NCBI RefSeq assembly: GCF_003339845.1
Contig: NZ_PPTR01000004.1
Coordinates: 1-64,000 of the forward strand
Length of the DNA: 64,000 nt
Source of the DNA: Gordonibacter sp. 28C
Lineage (GTDB): Bacteria > Actinomycetota > Coriobacteriia > Coriobacteriales > Eggerthellaceae
Direction of reading: 5' to 3'
Shown: in pieces, positions 9,892 through 18,794 of the stretch
Layout: every line of letters begins with the position of its first letter
Position numbering within the stretch: position 1 is the first letter of the stretch
Position numbers and translations under genes: made by a program
The notes under the pieces: model-generated
The model's database searches: none
What the model was told of the DNA's origin: nothing
The model's input: only the letters and a program-made list of their open reading frames with translations

Positions 9892-11874
9892 CTAGTACAG
9901 TTTGGCGCCGGCGGGAATGCGGTCGTCCACCATCAGGAGGTTGAGGCGCTCCTCGGGCTCGCCGTTCTCGCCCTCCTCCTCGTGGATGGCCGAAAGCAGC
10001 ATGCCGCACGAGTCGACGCCCATCATCTTGCGCGGCGGCAGGTTCGTGATGGCGATGAGCGTGTGGCCCACCAGGTCCTCCGGCTCGTAGTAGGCGTGGA
10101 TGCCGGACAGGATGACGCGGTCGGCGCCCGTGCCGTCGTCGAGCGTGAACTGCAGAAGCTTCTTGCTCTTGGGAACGGCGACGCACTCCTTCACCTTCAC
10201 GGCGCGGAAGTCCGACTTGCTGAAGGTGTCGAAGTCCACCTCGTCCTCGAACAGCGGCTCGACGACCACCTTCGAGAAGTCGATGGGTGCGGCCACCGAA
10301 GCGGGAGCCGCCTCGGCTGCGACCGGCGAAGCGGTGCGCGGGCGCCCGCCAGCCGGAGCCTCGTCCCTCATGTGGGGAAACAGCAGCACGTCGCGGATGG
10401 ACGGGGCGTCGGTGAGCAGCATGACCAAGCGGTCGATGCCGATGCCGCAGCCGCCCGCCGGCGGCATGCCGTACTCCAGCGCGCGCACGTAATCGTCGTC
10501 GTAGCCCATGGCCTCGTCGTCGCCAAGGTCCTTCGCCTCAACCTGCGCGCGGAAGCGCTCGGCCTGGTCGACCGGGTCGTTCAGCTCGCCGAAGGCGTTG
10601 GCGTACTCGTGGCCGCAGATGAACAGCTCGAAGCGCTCGGTGAGGTTCGGGTCGCCCGCCTTCTTCTTGGCCAGCGGCGACACCTCGATCGGGTGCTCGG
10701 TGACGAACGTGGGCTGGATGAGCTTCTCCTCGGCCACGGCCTCGAAGATCTCGGCGATGAGCTTGCCCTTGCCCCATGCGTCCTCGGCATGGCCACCGTT
10801 GCGCTCGAGGATTTCGACGAGCTCGTCGCGCGTGCGCTGAAAGCTGACGTCCTCGCCGGCTCCTTCGCTGGCCAGCTCGATCATGGTGGCGCGGCGCCAC
10901 GTGCCTCCCAGATCCACCTGTTCGCCCTGGTACTCCACCTGCGTCGTGCCGCAGGAGGCGAGCGCGGCCGCCTGGATGACGCCCTGCGTGAGCTCCATCA
11001 TGCCCTCGAGGTCGCTGAACGCCTGGTAGAATTCCATCGTGGTGAACTCGGGGTTGTGGTACGGGTCCATGCCCTCGTTGCGGAACTGGCGCCCGATCTC
11101 GAACACCTTCTCGAAGCCGCCCACCAGCAGGCGCTTGAGGTGCAGCTCGGTGGCGATGCGCAGGTAGAAGTCCTTGTCCAGCGCGTTGTGGTGCGTGACG
11201 AAGGGACGCGCGTTCGCGCCGCCGAGGATGGGATGCAGGATGGGCGTCTCCACCTCGTAGTAGCCGTGATCCTCCATGTAGCGGCGGATGGCGGAGATCA
11301 CCTTGAAGCGCTTCTCGAACGTGTCGCGCACCTCGCGGTTCATGACGAGGTCGACGTAGCGCTGACGGTAGCGCGTCTCCTTGTCGGCCAGGCCGTGGAA
11401 CTTCTCGGGCAGGGGGCGCAGCGACTTGCTGAGCAGCTCGAAGGAGGCCACGGACACGGACAGCTGTCCGCGCTTCGTGCGCATCATGGTGCCCTCGACG
11501 CCGATCCAGTCGCCCACATCGAGGTCCTTGAGCTCGGCAAACGCCTCTTCGCCCAGCGCGTTGATGCGGCAGAACAGCTGGATGTCGCCCGTGGAGTCGC
11601 GCAGCTCGAGGAAGGCCAGCTTGCCCTGGTCGCGCTTGGCCATGACACGGCCCGCAACCTTCACCTCGTCCTCGGTGGACGCGCCGTCCTCGAGGTGGGC
11701 GTATTGCTCGGCCAGGTCGGCCAGATGATGCGAGTAGCGATAAGCATGCCCGTACGGGTCCTTGCCCGCCGCCAGCAGCGCCTCGCGCTTTGCCAGGCGC
11801 ACCGCGATGGGGTCGTCTTCGACGACCTGCGCCTCGGGGTTCGCGTCAGGGTTGGTGTTCGTGGTGTCGCTCAT
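9892..11874 (-). CDS. lysS: Lysine--tRNA ligase with C-terminal tRNA-binding domain
   Basis: Class II synthetase charging tRNA-Lys. Of 660 aa, roughly the first 500 are a normal LysRS: an OB-fold anticodon domain (about 70-165, LAFLELRDSTGDIQLFC), motif 2 (FEIGRQFRNEGMDPYHNPEF) and motif 3 (GGCGIGIDRLVMLLTD). An Ala-rich linker then leads to about 105 residues of a Trbp111/EMAPII-type domain, shown by LQFTLDDGTG, VILSGIHAYYEPEDLVG and NLPPRKMMGVDS. That domain usually ends bacterial MetRS or stands alone, and it would raise general tRNA affinity. ATG 11874 has GAGGGG seven bases upstream. A large hairpin repeat separates it from greA. Confidence 0.95.
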   Translation of the reverse strand: MSDTTNTNPDANPEAQVVEDDPIAVRLAKREALLAAGKDPYGHAYRYSHHLADLAEQYAHLEDGASTEDEVKVAGRVMAKRDQGKLAFLELRDSTGDIQLFCRINALGEEAFAELKDLDVGDWIGVEGTMMRTKRGQLSVSVASFELLSKSLRPLPEKFHGLADKETRYRQRYVDLVMNREVRDTFEKRFKVISAIRRYMEDHGYYEVETPILHPILGGANARPFVTHHNALDKDFYLRIATELHLKRLLVGGFEKVFEIGRQFRNEGMDPYHNPEFTTMEFYQAFSDLEGMMELTQGVIQAAALASCGTTQVEYQGEQVDLGGTWRRATMIELASEGAGEDVSFQRTRDELVEILERNGGHAEDAWGKGKLIAEIFEAVAEEKLIQPTFVTEHPIEVSPLAKKKAGDPNLTERFELFICGHEYANAFGELNDPVDQAERFRAQVEAKDLGDDEAMGYDDDYVRALEYGMPPAGGCGIGIDRLVMLLTDAPSIRDVLLFPHMRDEAPAGGRPRTASPVAAEAAPASVAAPIDFSKVVVEPLFEDEVDFDTFSKSDFRAVKVKECVAVPKSKKLLQFTLDDGTGADRVILSGIHAYYEPEDLVGHTLIAITNLPPRKMMGVDSCGMLLSAIHEEEGENGEPEERLNLLMVDDRIPAGAKLY

Positions 11875-11986
11875 GTATGTGCCCCTCAATCTCGTACAGC
11901 CCGCATATTCGGGTTCGCCCGTCAGGGCCGAACCCTTCGCGCCTTGCGCGAAAATGACCGCGCAGGTTGGCGTAGTAAATCAGCGA

Positions 11987-12088
11987 GGGCCTCTGTGGTG
12001 CCCCGCCTTGGCGTGATGGCGAAAGCGAAGCGTACCTTGGGTACGTGAGCCTTCGTCAGCGCGCCAAGGCGGGGTGCCACAGAGGCCC
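11987..12088. repeat. Long inverted repeat between greA and lysS
   Basis: Two 27-nt arms (11987-12013 and 12062-12088) are reverse complements with a two-base TG/CA difference. The 48-nt interior has its own pairing, with GCGTACC facing GGTACGT and GGCGAA facing TTCGTC. The whole could fold into a rod of about 100 nt. It has no U tract, so it may be a dispersed hairpin repeat rather than a simple terminator. Confidence 0.85.
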
Positions 12089-12130
12089 GCAGCGTCGGCA
12101 GGTTTCGCTGGCCGGCAGGCCGGCGGAACC

Positions 12131-12601
12131 CTAATGTTCGATTTTGACGATGGTCATGGAGATGTCGCGGCCGGTCGGCCCCGTGGTCTCCACCTTGTCG
12201 CCCTTCTTGTGGCCCAGCAGCGCCGAACCGACGGGCGACTCGTTGCTGATCTTGCCCGCCGCCGCGTCGCTCTCTGCGCCGCCGACGATGGTGAACACGC
12301 GCTCTTTGCCGCCCATGTCGACCGTCACCGTAGAGCCGATGTTCACCTTGCTCGAGCGCTTCGGGGTGTTCACGACGGTGGCTTCGGAGAGGATGCGGCT
12401 GATCTCGGCGATGCGCGCCTCCATCATGCCCTGCTCGTTCTTCGCGTCGTCGTACTCGGAGTTCTCCGAGATGTCGCCGAACTCGCGCGCGACCTTGATG
12501 CGCTCGCCGATCTCGGCGCGCTTCTCCGTCTCGAGGTAGTGCAGTTCCTCCTCGAGCTTTTCCTTGCCCTCCTGCGTGAGGATGAAGTTGTCGTTCGCCA
12601 T
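12131..12601 (-). CDS. greA: Transcription elongation factor GreA
   Basis: Binds the RNA polymerase secondary channel and stimulates cleavage of backtracked transcripts. At 156 aa it is standard length: an N-terminal antiparallel coiled coil with the acidic tip in EFGDISENSEYDDAKNEQ, then an FKBP-like globular domain ending TGRDISMTIVKIEH, including SPVGSALLGHKKGD. The ATG at 12601 follows AGGTGAGA. It lies upstream of lysS on the same strand, with the long hairpin repeat between them. Confidence 0.96.
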   Translation of the reverse strand: MANDNFILTQEGKEKLEEELHYLETEKRAEIGERIKVAREFGDISENSEYDDAKNEQGMMEARIAEISRILSEATVVNTPKRSSKVNIGSTVTVDMGGKERVFTIVGGAESDAAAGKISNESPVGSALLGHKKGDKVETTGPTGRDISMTIVKIEH

Positions 12602-12710
12602 GGTTGTCTCACCTGTCCGATTACATACAGCAGGCACGCTCGGTTTCCAAGCGTGCGGTTTTCATAGGTTGGATCGTGGGTTGCTCCCGACGAGGCGTCG
12701 GGCGATATAC

Positions 12711-12753
12711 AAAAAAGCGGTATGCGCCCGGCCGAACCGTGGGCACATACCGC
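12711..12753 (-). terminator. tatA terminator
   Basis: On the minus strand GCGGTATGTGCCC (12753-12741) pairs with GGGCGCATACCGC (12729-12717), one mismatch, followed by TTTTTT. It ends tatA before greA starts. Confidence 0.9.
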
Positions 12754-12775
12754 GAACCGATTCGCTTGCGCCGCG

Positions 12776-13045
12776 CTATTCGGCCTTCTTCTTGGCCGCC
12801 GTGGTCTTCTTCGCGGTCGTGGTCTTCTTGGGGGCCGGCTTCTCTTCCTCGACCTCTTCGATGACTTCCTCGTCCTCGTCCTCGGCTTCCTCGATGGCCT
12901 TGCCGCCGCCCATGCCCTCGCGCAGGTTCTTGACGGTCTTGCCGATGGCGCCACCGAGCTTCGGAAGGTTCTTCGGCCCGAAGATCAGCAGGATGACTGC
13001 CAGGATTATCAGCAGCTCCGGCATGCCCATACCCAGGATTTTCAT
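12776..13045 (-). CDS. tatA: Twin-arginine translocase subunit TatA
   Basis: Pore-forming component of the Tat export system. The 89-aa product has one N-terminal membrane helix (MPELLIILAVILLIFGP), then the amphipathic helix with the LPKLGGAIGKTVKNLREG hinge, followed by an acidic stretch and a Lys/Ala-rich tail (KKTTTAKKTTAAKKK). The ATG at 13045 has GGAGG. It is monocistronic, with its own terminator; tatC is not in the window. Such organisms rely on Tat for many reductases, for example the flavoprotein at 54.4 kb. The short length favours TatA over TatB. Confidence 0.92.
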   Translation of the reverse strand: MKILGMGMPELLIILAVILLIFGPKNLPKLGGAIGKTVKNLREGMGGGKAIEEAEDEDEEVIEEVEEEKPAPKKTTTAKKTTAAKKKAE

Positions 13046-13173
13046 ACGTTCCTCCAAGCTTGTCGTCCGGGGCGTCGCACGGGACGCACACCCCGTCCAC
13101 TCTAACCCCGTCAGAGTAGCACACACTATGCAAAAAAGGGATGCTCCTTGAAAGTTACATCCCTTTAGTTACC

Positions 13174-13250
13174 TGGTCGGGTTGACAGGATTTGAACCTG
13201 CGGCCTCTGCGTCCCGAACGCAGCGCTCTACCAAGCTGAGCCACAACCCG
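13174..13250 (-). tRNA. tRNA-Pro (anticodon CGG)
   Basis: The minus strand folds into a full cloverleaf. The acceptor stem CGGGTTG pairs with CAACCCG, the anticodon loop is TTCGGGA (anticodon CGG, codon CCG) on a CTGCG/CGCAG stem, and the T loop is TTCAAAT. Discriminator A and CCA are encoded (13174-13177). No intron. Confidence 0.97.
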
Positions 13251-13372
13251 TAAGCTGCTTGTTGCAGCGACGGATATGATAGCACAACCGCGGCGTTTGC
13301 AACAGGAAATGTGCCTACTTATGGTGAAGATTTGTGCCGGCCCGGCACCTTCGCCGCCCGGTTGGGCGGGCT

Positions 13373-13810
13373 TTATGCCGATTCCGGCCGCGCGGCGACG
13401 CGCTCTCGTTCTTTTTCGGCCAAGCGCTCGAGCGACACGATCTTCGTGACGATCACGCCCTCGGACACGACGTCGCCCTCCTCGTCCACGGCCGCCACGT
13501 TCCAGAACTGCTTGCGGCCGCCCGCGCGCGACGGCTCCTCGCGGTCGAGCTCCGCCGTGGCGCGCAACACGCCGTGCTTGGCGCTTTTGCGATGCCGTAC
13601 GTGAACGTCCACGCCGAAGGGACGTTCGCGGTCGAAGTCGGCGCGACGCTCGGCGCCCACGCTCGCAACCGTCTCCAGAAGCGCGATGGTGGCTCCCCCG
13701 TGCAGGAAGCCGAACGGTTGATGCAGGTCGGGGGTGACGGGCATGACCGCCTCCACGCGGTCGTCGTTCGCCGACGCCACCTCGATTCCCAGCAGGTCCG
13801 TCAAAGCCAT
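13373..13810 (-). CDS. Hotdog-fold thioesterase (PaaI/MenI-like)
   Basis: A 145-aa single hotdog domain, likely hydrolysing an acyl- or aroyl-CoA in the cytoplasm. The signature HQPFGFLHGGATIALLET contains the HGG and downstream Glu typical of the PaaI/DHNA-CoA thioesterase group; the RHRKSAKHGVLRATAEL strand follows. The ATG at 13810 has AAGGAG. It lies alone between tRNA-Pro and the GGDEF-EAL gene, so context gives no substrate. DHNA-CoA thioesterase (menaquinone synthesis) is one possibility; a general CoA-ester scavenger is another. Confidence 0.85.
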   Translation of the reverse strand: MALTDLLGIEVASANDDRVEAVMPVTPDLHQPFGFLHGGATIALLETVASVGAERRADFDRERPFGVDVHVRHRKSAKHGVLRATAELDREEPSRAGGRKQFWNVAAVDEEGDVVSEGVIVTKIVSLERLAEKERERVAARPESA

Positions 13811-14001
13811 GAAATGCTCCTTTGCATAACATCACGAGGTTCGCGTTCAGCGCAACCGGCACACGGTGCCGAACAGCTAGCGTTCATGTAGTTTATCGCG
13901 CCGGTCGGGCAGCAGCCCGCCCTGCATAGTATAGACGCGGTTGCCGCGAACGGGCGACGGTCAGAGATTCGAACCTGTCCGCAAGCGCGCCCGCACGTCC
14001 A

Positions 14002-14038
14002 AATGTCCCAAAAGGCGCCTGACCCCTTTTGGGACATT
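14002..14038. repeat. Palindromic 3'-end repeat, copy 1
   Basis: AATGTCCCAAAAGG (14002-14015) and CCTTTTGGGACATT (14025-14038) form a 14-bp perfect stem. It lies about 10 bases past the GGDEF-EAL stop. The same core recurs at 27426-27462 and, with an AATT centre, at 56183-56220, each time just after a minus-strand gene, so it probably terminates or protects transcripts. Confidence 0.85.
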
Positions 14039-14048
14039 TTTGACGCGA

Positions 14049-17000
14049 TCAGTGGATATCCGCCAGCGAGCGAATGAGCTTCTTCACCGATTCGGGCACG
14101 ACGGGCGGCGCGGCGGCGGGCTTGCCCACCAGGTAGCCCTGGATGTAGTCGACGTCGAGCTCGATGACGGCACGCAGCTCCTCTTCCGTCTCGACGCCTT
14201 CGGCGATGACCCTGATGCCCCGGTCGTGCGCGTAACTCACAAGGTTCCGTGCGATGTCGCGATGGTCCTTCATGCGGTCGATGTCGCGCACGATGCCCAT
14301 GTCGAGCTTGACGAAGTCGACATGGTAGTCGAGAAGCGACGTCTCCCCGTTGTAGCCGCTGCCGAAGTCGTCGATGGCGAGCCGCGCGCCCCAGCGCCGC
14401 GCGAGGCCCTCCTTGTACAGCGCCATCTCGCGGCTGTACTCGGTTTCCGTGATCTCGATGACCAGGCGCTTGAGCAAGGGGCCGAACCGCTCCTGCAGCT
14501 CCACCTCGTCGTCGGAGGACAGGCGCTGCGTGGCTATGCTGTTCACGAACAGCACGGCGTCGCCGGCGCAATCGTGCTGCGCGAAGGCCCCCAGGGCACC
14601 GAAGAACGTAAGGTGCTCCACCCGATAGAGTTTCGACTGCGAGCGCGCGAGCAGCAGCACGCGGTCCGGCGTCGCGATGGACGACATCTGCGGCCGCATG
14701 AGCGCCTCGTAGGCCGCGACCTCGCCCATGCGCGCGTCGACGATGGGCTGGAAGTGGTAGTCCACCAGGTTCTCGTCCAGCAGGTGGTTGAGGTCCTCCT
14801 TGTTGTTGAGGATGAACGCCCCCTGCTCGTGGCTCTTGGGATCGAAGCGCAGCAGCGCGCCTTTGCGATGGCTCTTGGCCTCGTACATGGCGAAGTCCGC
14901 GTACTCGCGCAAGTGGGCGAAATCGACGGCGTCTTCGGGATAGCATGCCACGCCCACCGACGCGCGCACCTTGAGCACCGTGGTGTCGGGCGCCTCGAGC
15001 ATGCTCGAGTCGAGCGCTCGCATGAAGGCGTCGAACAGCCGGGTCGCCTCTTCGGCGCTCTCGCAACGGTCCACGAACACGAGGAACTCGTCGCCCGAGA
15101 TGCGGGCGCAGAAGCCCTCGCCCGCGAACGTGCGCTCGACGACGTCCGCCGCGGCCTTGATGTAGTGGTCGCCCCAATCGTGGCCGTAGGTGTCGTTGAT
15201 GTACTTCAGGTTGTCCAAGTCCAGCATGAGCATGGCGCCGAACGCAGGAGGGTCGCACGCGAGGCGCTCGGTGACGGACTGCTCGAACGCGCGGCGGTTC
15301 AGCAGGCCCGTCAGCACGTCGTGGTCGCGCTCGTGCTCGATGCGGCGGCGCGTGGCTATCTCGTCGGTCGTCTCCTCCACCAGCCCGTAAATCCGCAGAC
15401 TGTCGGAGCTCGACACCGAGACGATGCGCACCCAGCGGCGACCGTCCCGGTCGGACGCGATCCAGCGGTTCTCGGCCTCCTGCTCGTAATTGGGTCGAAG
15501 CGACGAGAACAGGTCCTCGAACGCGTCGAGCGGCATGGTGCCGCCGGCCGCGCCTTCGCCGCCAACCTGGCGGGGGACGGCGTCCGAAGGGAGCACGGAG
15601 CCCATCGTGTCGAAGAAGCTGTCGGTGTACGAGGCCGTTCGCGTCTCGAGGTTGCACTCGAACGCGGCGATGGAGCGGTCGGAGAGCTTGAGCACCTGCG
15701 ATAGGCGCGACGACGCCGAAGCCACCTCGGTGCCCATGAACTCGATGGCGTCCGACAGCTCGTCAACCTCGACGATGCCGGTGGGCGTGAACGCGATGGG
15801 CTGGTCGGGGCTGGCAGCGCGCACCTCCTTCATAAGGTTGCGCAGGCGCGACGACGACACCCAGGCCGTGAACACGGCGATGATCATGCCGACGACGATG
15901 GACGCGGCGAACACCTTCACCAAGCTGTCGGAAAGCAGGCGGGTCGCGGAGAACAGCTCGTCCTCGCGCTCGAGCCCGACGAGGGCCCAATGCTCCGAGG
16001 CGAACGGCGACGTGCTGTTGTAGAGCTTGATCTCCGCGGCGCTCGCACCGGCCCGGGCGCTCGACGACGAGTCGGCGGCGGCGTCAACCGTCATCCGTCC
16101 CTTGTCGTCGAGCGCGGCCGCGAACGATCCTCCGTCCACGTAAAGGCTTTGCGACGCGCCCGTGGCCGCGAGCACGTCGTAGGTGCGCGGCTGTCCGGGC
16201 AAGGGCGAGGCGCCCCCCTCGCGCGCGAAACCGCCCTCCTCGCCCGTCACGGCCAACAGGTAGGATCCCGCGCCCGACGCGCCGAGCTCGCCGTACGGGA
16301 AGAACGCGGTTATGCGATCGAGCCGCACTTCCACACCCAGCACGCCCACGACCTCGCCCGTCGCGCTCCGGATGGGCTTGCTGTACGTGACGGACTGAGT
16401 CCCCGCCCAGCCCAGGTCCACAGGATGGCCCCAATACCCCAGGTCGTTCACATCGGCGTCGGGGTACTGCTGGGCCGCGCGAAGCGGTTTGTAGTAGAAC
16501 GAGCTTTGGTCCTCGCCCTCGGCGGCAAGCGGGAACGTGGCCGACCACTGGCTGTCGAGCGCGATGCCCAGGCGGCGCGCCACGCTGATGGGGCAGGCTG
16601 CGAGCAGCAGGTCCGACCCGTTCGCCACCTCCACCTTGGGGTTGGAATCGCGGATGTAGAGGGCCGAATGACCGCCTTCGTCGGCCGCGCCTCCAGCGTT
16701 GGCGAGCACGAGGTAGAGGCCGTCCACCTCGGCGCGACGCGCGAACGACAGCAGGTCGTCGGCCGACGCGTCGAGGATGTCCAGCGACAGGCTGGAGCCG
16801 GGGGCCTCGTCGAACTTCGCGGATCCGCTCGCCGCGAGCACGTCGACGATGCGGGACCCCACGCTGTCGACGACCGCGTCGAAATCCGACCAGCGGAATA
16901 TCATGTCGTTCTCAAGGTAGCCGGCGCGGCTCGACACGCGCTCGGAGAACAGGTCGTAGGCGTCCACTTCCATCTGCTCGAGCGTCTGGCTGCGCGCGAG

Positions 17001-17120
17001 CACGCCCACGGACACCAGCCCCTGAATGGCGAGGGCGATGCAGAAGGGCACCACGACGAGGACCTTGAACGTCAGCCCCCGCCGAGCGTGCCCTCGCTTT
17101 TTTCCGACTGCCGGAGTCAT
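14049..17120 (-). CDS. Membrane Cache-(PAS)-GGDEF-EAL cyclic-di-GMP enzyme
   Basis: A 1023-aa sensor for making and/or degrading c-di-GMP. A membrane helix (about 18-42) is followed by a large extracellular Cache-type domain, a second helix near 400-425, a PAS-like segment (about 455-570), a GGDEF domain and an EAL domain. The GGDEF signature reads ARISGDEFLVF (SGDEF near residue 675), a variant that can still be active. The EAL domain looks intact: AYEALMRP, LVIEITETEYS, RLAIDDFGSGYN, VIAEGVETEEEL and QGYLVGKP. The gene starts 48 bases after an orphan solute-binding lipoprotein, suggesting the lipoprotein delivers a ligand to the Cache domain. A palindromic repeat follows the stop codon. Confidence 0.93.
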   Translation of the reverse strand: MTPAVGKKRGHARRGLTFKVLVVVPFCIALAIQGLVSVGVLARSQTLEQMEVDAYDLFSERVSSRAGYLENDMIFRWSDFDAVVDSVGSRIVDVLAASGSAKFDEAPGSSLSLDILDASADDLLSFARRAEVDGLYLVLANAGGAADEGGHSALYIRDSNPKVEVANGSDLLLAACPISVARRLGIALDSQWSATFPLAAEGEDQSSFYYKPLRAAQQYPDADVNDLGYWGHPVDLGWAGTQSVTYSKPIRSATGEVVGVLGVEVRLDRITAFFPYGELGASGAGSYLLAVTGEEGGFAREGGASPLPGQPRTYDVLAATGASQSLYVDGGSFAAALDDKGRMTVDAAADSSSSARAGASAAEIKLYNSTSPFASEHWALVGLEREDELFSATRLLSDSLVKVFAASIVVGMIIAVFTAWVSSSRLRNLMKEVRAASPDQPIAFTPTGIVEVDELSDAIEFMGTEVASASSRLSQVLKLSDRSIAAFECNLETRTASYTDSFFDTMGSVLPSDAVPRQVGGEGAAGGTMPLDAFEDLFSSLRPNYEQEAENRWIASDRDGRRWVRIVSVSSSDSLRIYGLVEETTDEIATRRRIEHERDHDVLTGLLNRRAFEQSVTERLACDPPAFGAMLMLDLDNLKYINDTYGHDWGDHYIKAAADVVERTFAGEGFCARISGDEFLVFVDRCESAEEATRLFDAFMRALDSSMLEAPDTTVLKVRASVGVACYPEDAVDFAHLREYADFAMYEAKSHRKGALLRFDPKSHEQGAFILNNKEDLNHLLDENLVDYHFQPIVDARMGEVAAYEALMRPQMSSIATPDRVLLLARSQSKLYRVEHLTFFGALGAFAQHDCAGDAVLFVNSIATQRLSSDDEVELQERFGPLLKRLVIEITETEYSREMALYKEGLARRWGARLAIDDFGSGYNGETSLLDYHVDFVKLDMGIVRDIDRMKDHRDIARNLVSYAHDRGIRVIAEGVETEEELRAVIELDVDYIQGYLVGKPAAAPPVVPESVKKLIRSLADIH

Positions 17121-17168
17121 TCCCTCGTCGTTCTTCCTTCCTCGCCCTCCCAGCGAAGGCGACGTACG

Positions 17169-18647
17169 CTAGGAGATGGCCGCTTCGAGCTGCGCGGTGA
17201 AATCGGCGAGCCATGCATCGAACACGGCGTCTTCCAGGTACGGGGCCACGGCATCGGCCGGAGCCGCGCCGTCCTCGACGGCGGCCGCCACGGCGGCGCG
17301 ATCGGCCACGGCTTTGTCGGAAAGCGAGCTTTCCAGCACGGCGCGCGCGTCGACGCCGCCTTTGAACGGCGGATTGGCGTACACGCCCGCCTCGATGGTG
17401 TCGAGCGTGGCCGGCAGGTTGACGAGGTAGTTCTCCGACGTGCCCTCGACGGCCTTGGCCGCGGTCTCGAGGTTGTCGAGCGTGAGGGCGTCCTTCTTCA
17501 CGGGCACGTACCCAGCGCTGATGGAGAAGGCCGTGTTCTGGTCTTTGTCGGTGAACCACTTCAGGAACTCGACGCAAGCGGCCTCTTTGCGCTCGTCGGA
17601 CTTCGTCACCACGAAGCCGGCGCCCTGCTGCGGCGAGCACGGCTTTCCGCTCTTGAACGAGGGGTTCGAAAGCGCGGCCAGCTCGATGGGGTAGCTCGTG
17701 GCGTCGTCGACCGTGACGGTCTTCGGGAAGTACACCACCGACGAGGACGACCCCACGTAGCAGATGAGGTCGCCCGTCTTCACGGCGTCGGAGCGGAACT
17801 TGCCCTCGGCGGAGAACCAGCCCTGCACCATAGGCACGTAGTAGTTGTCCCAAAGGGTTTTCATGGTGACGCGGTCGAGGTTGAGCTTGCACGCGCCGTT
17901 TTCGATGTCGAACACGTCGTGCCCCAGCTGTCGCGAGCCGCAGACGAAGTAGTTCGCCATCGCGTCGCGGCCGAAGAACGGCCGACCGTCGCCCACCACG
18001 TCCGGCGTCTGCGCGTCGGTCCACTCGTAATAGCGCTGGGCCACGGTCGCGACGCCCTCGATGGTGGAAAGCTCGTCGAGCGAAGAGCCCGTGGCATCGG
18101 CGAACTTCTGCCAATCGGTCAAATTGATCTGCAGCGTCTCGGTGGACTTGCCCACCGGGAACACCTTGAGGCCGCCGTCGCCGTTGATGTCGCCTTCGGC
18201 CAGGAAGTCGTCGACGTACTGGGCCTTCTCCTCGTCGGTGAGGTACCCGGAAAGGTCGGCCACGCGTCCGAGCCCGTCGATGACCGATGCGGTGTCGGAA
18301 TACGAGAGGAACGCGTCGGGCATGGACGCGGAGCCCACGAGCTCCTGGGCCGAATCCGTGACGGCGGCCGCGAGGTCGTTCACGCCGCCCTGGCTGGAGC
18401 TGGTGACCACGACGCCCACGTCCTTGCCGCGTCCCGCGTTGAACTCCTTGACGAGATCCTCGAACGCCTGCTGCTGCGTGCCATTGTAGTAGGTCCACAA
18501 CTCCACCTGCACGGGATCCGACGGATCGAGCGAGGATCCCTTGCCCGCGTTCGGCGAAGCCCCCTGCCCGCCGCCGCAACCCGCGCAGGCTAGAACCCCT
18601 GCCAGCGCGAACGCCGCCACGGCGCCGATCATTCCTCTGCGTTTCAT
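17169..18647 (-). CDS. Extracellular solute-binding lipoprotein (family 1)
   Basis: A 492-aa periplasmic-binding-type protein tethered to the membrane. It has an N-terminal MKRRG, a hydrophobic stretch and an LACAGC region offering Cys21 or Cys24 for lipidation. The mature part shows the sugar-binding family layout: VQVELWTYYNGTQQQAFEDL, PDAFLSYSD, GKSTETLQINLTDWQKFADA and ACVEFLKWFTDKDQNTAF. The ATG at 18647 has a GGGGGAC ribosome site; an upstream in-frame ATG does not. No permease or ATPase gene is nearby; the partner downstream is the Cache-GGDEF-EAL protein. A sensory role is therefore as likely as transport. The ligand could be a sugar or oligosaccharide, but this is not shown. Confidence 0.9.
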   Translation of the reverse strand: MKRRGMIGAVAAFALAGVLACAGCGGGQGASPNAGKGSSLDPSDPVQVELWTYYNGTQQQAFEDLVKEFNAGRGKDVGVVVTSSSQGGVNDLAAAVTDSAQELVGSASMPDAFLSYSDTASVIDGLGRVADLSGYLTDEEKAQYVDDFLAEGDINGDGGLKVFPVGKSTETLQINLTDWQKFADATGSSLDELSTIEGVATVAQRYYEWTDAQTPDVVGDGRPFFGRDAMANYFVCGSRQLGHDVFDIENGACKLNLDRVTMKTLWDNYYVPMVQGWFSAEGKFRSDAVKTGDLICYVGSSSSVVYFPKTVTVDDATSYPIELAALSNPSFKSGKPCSPQQGAGFVVTKSDERKEAACVEFLKWFTDKDQNTAFSISAGYVPVKKDALTLDNLETAAKAVEGTSENYLVNLPATLDTIEAGVYANPPFKGGVDARAVLESSLSDKAVADRAAVAAAVEDGAAPADAVAPYLEDAVFDAWLADFTAQLEAAIS

Positions 18648-18794
18648 ACGTCCCCCGTTCTGCAAGCGGACCCAGCGTCCGGTTGAAATGCTACCATTCC
18701 GCCATTCTATAGCAAGAGGGCCTTCTCGGCGCCGTAAACCACTGATTGACGTTGTTTTTAAGGGCCGACGTGCAGAGACCGCGGCAAAGCGCCA

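Noticed and set aside
13350-13370. Hairpin CCGCCCG...CGGGCGG near the thioesterase stop as a terminator
   Set aside because: The T-rich side faces the plus strand, opposite to the gene, so it does not fit an intrinsic terminator for it.
13958-13990. tRNA T-loop-like GATTCGAACC upstream of the palindrome at 14002
   Set aside because: The stem does not pair and no acceptor, D or anticodon arm is present; it could be a tRNA remnant but cannot be supported.
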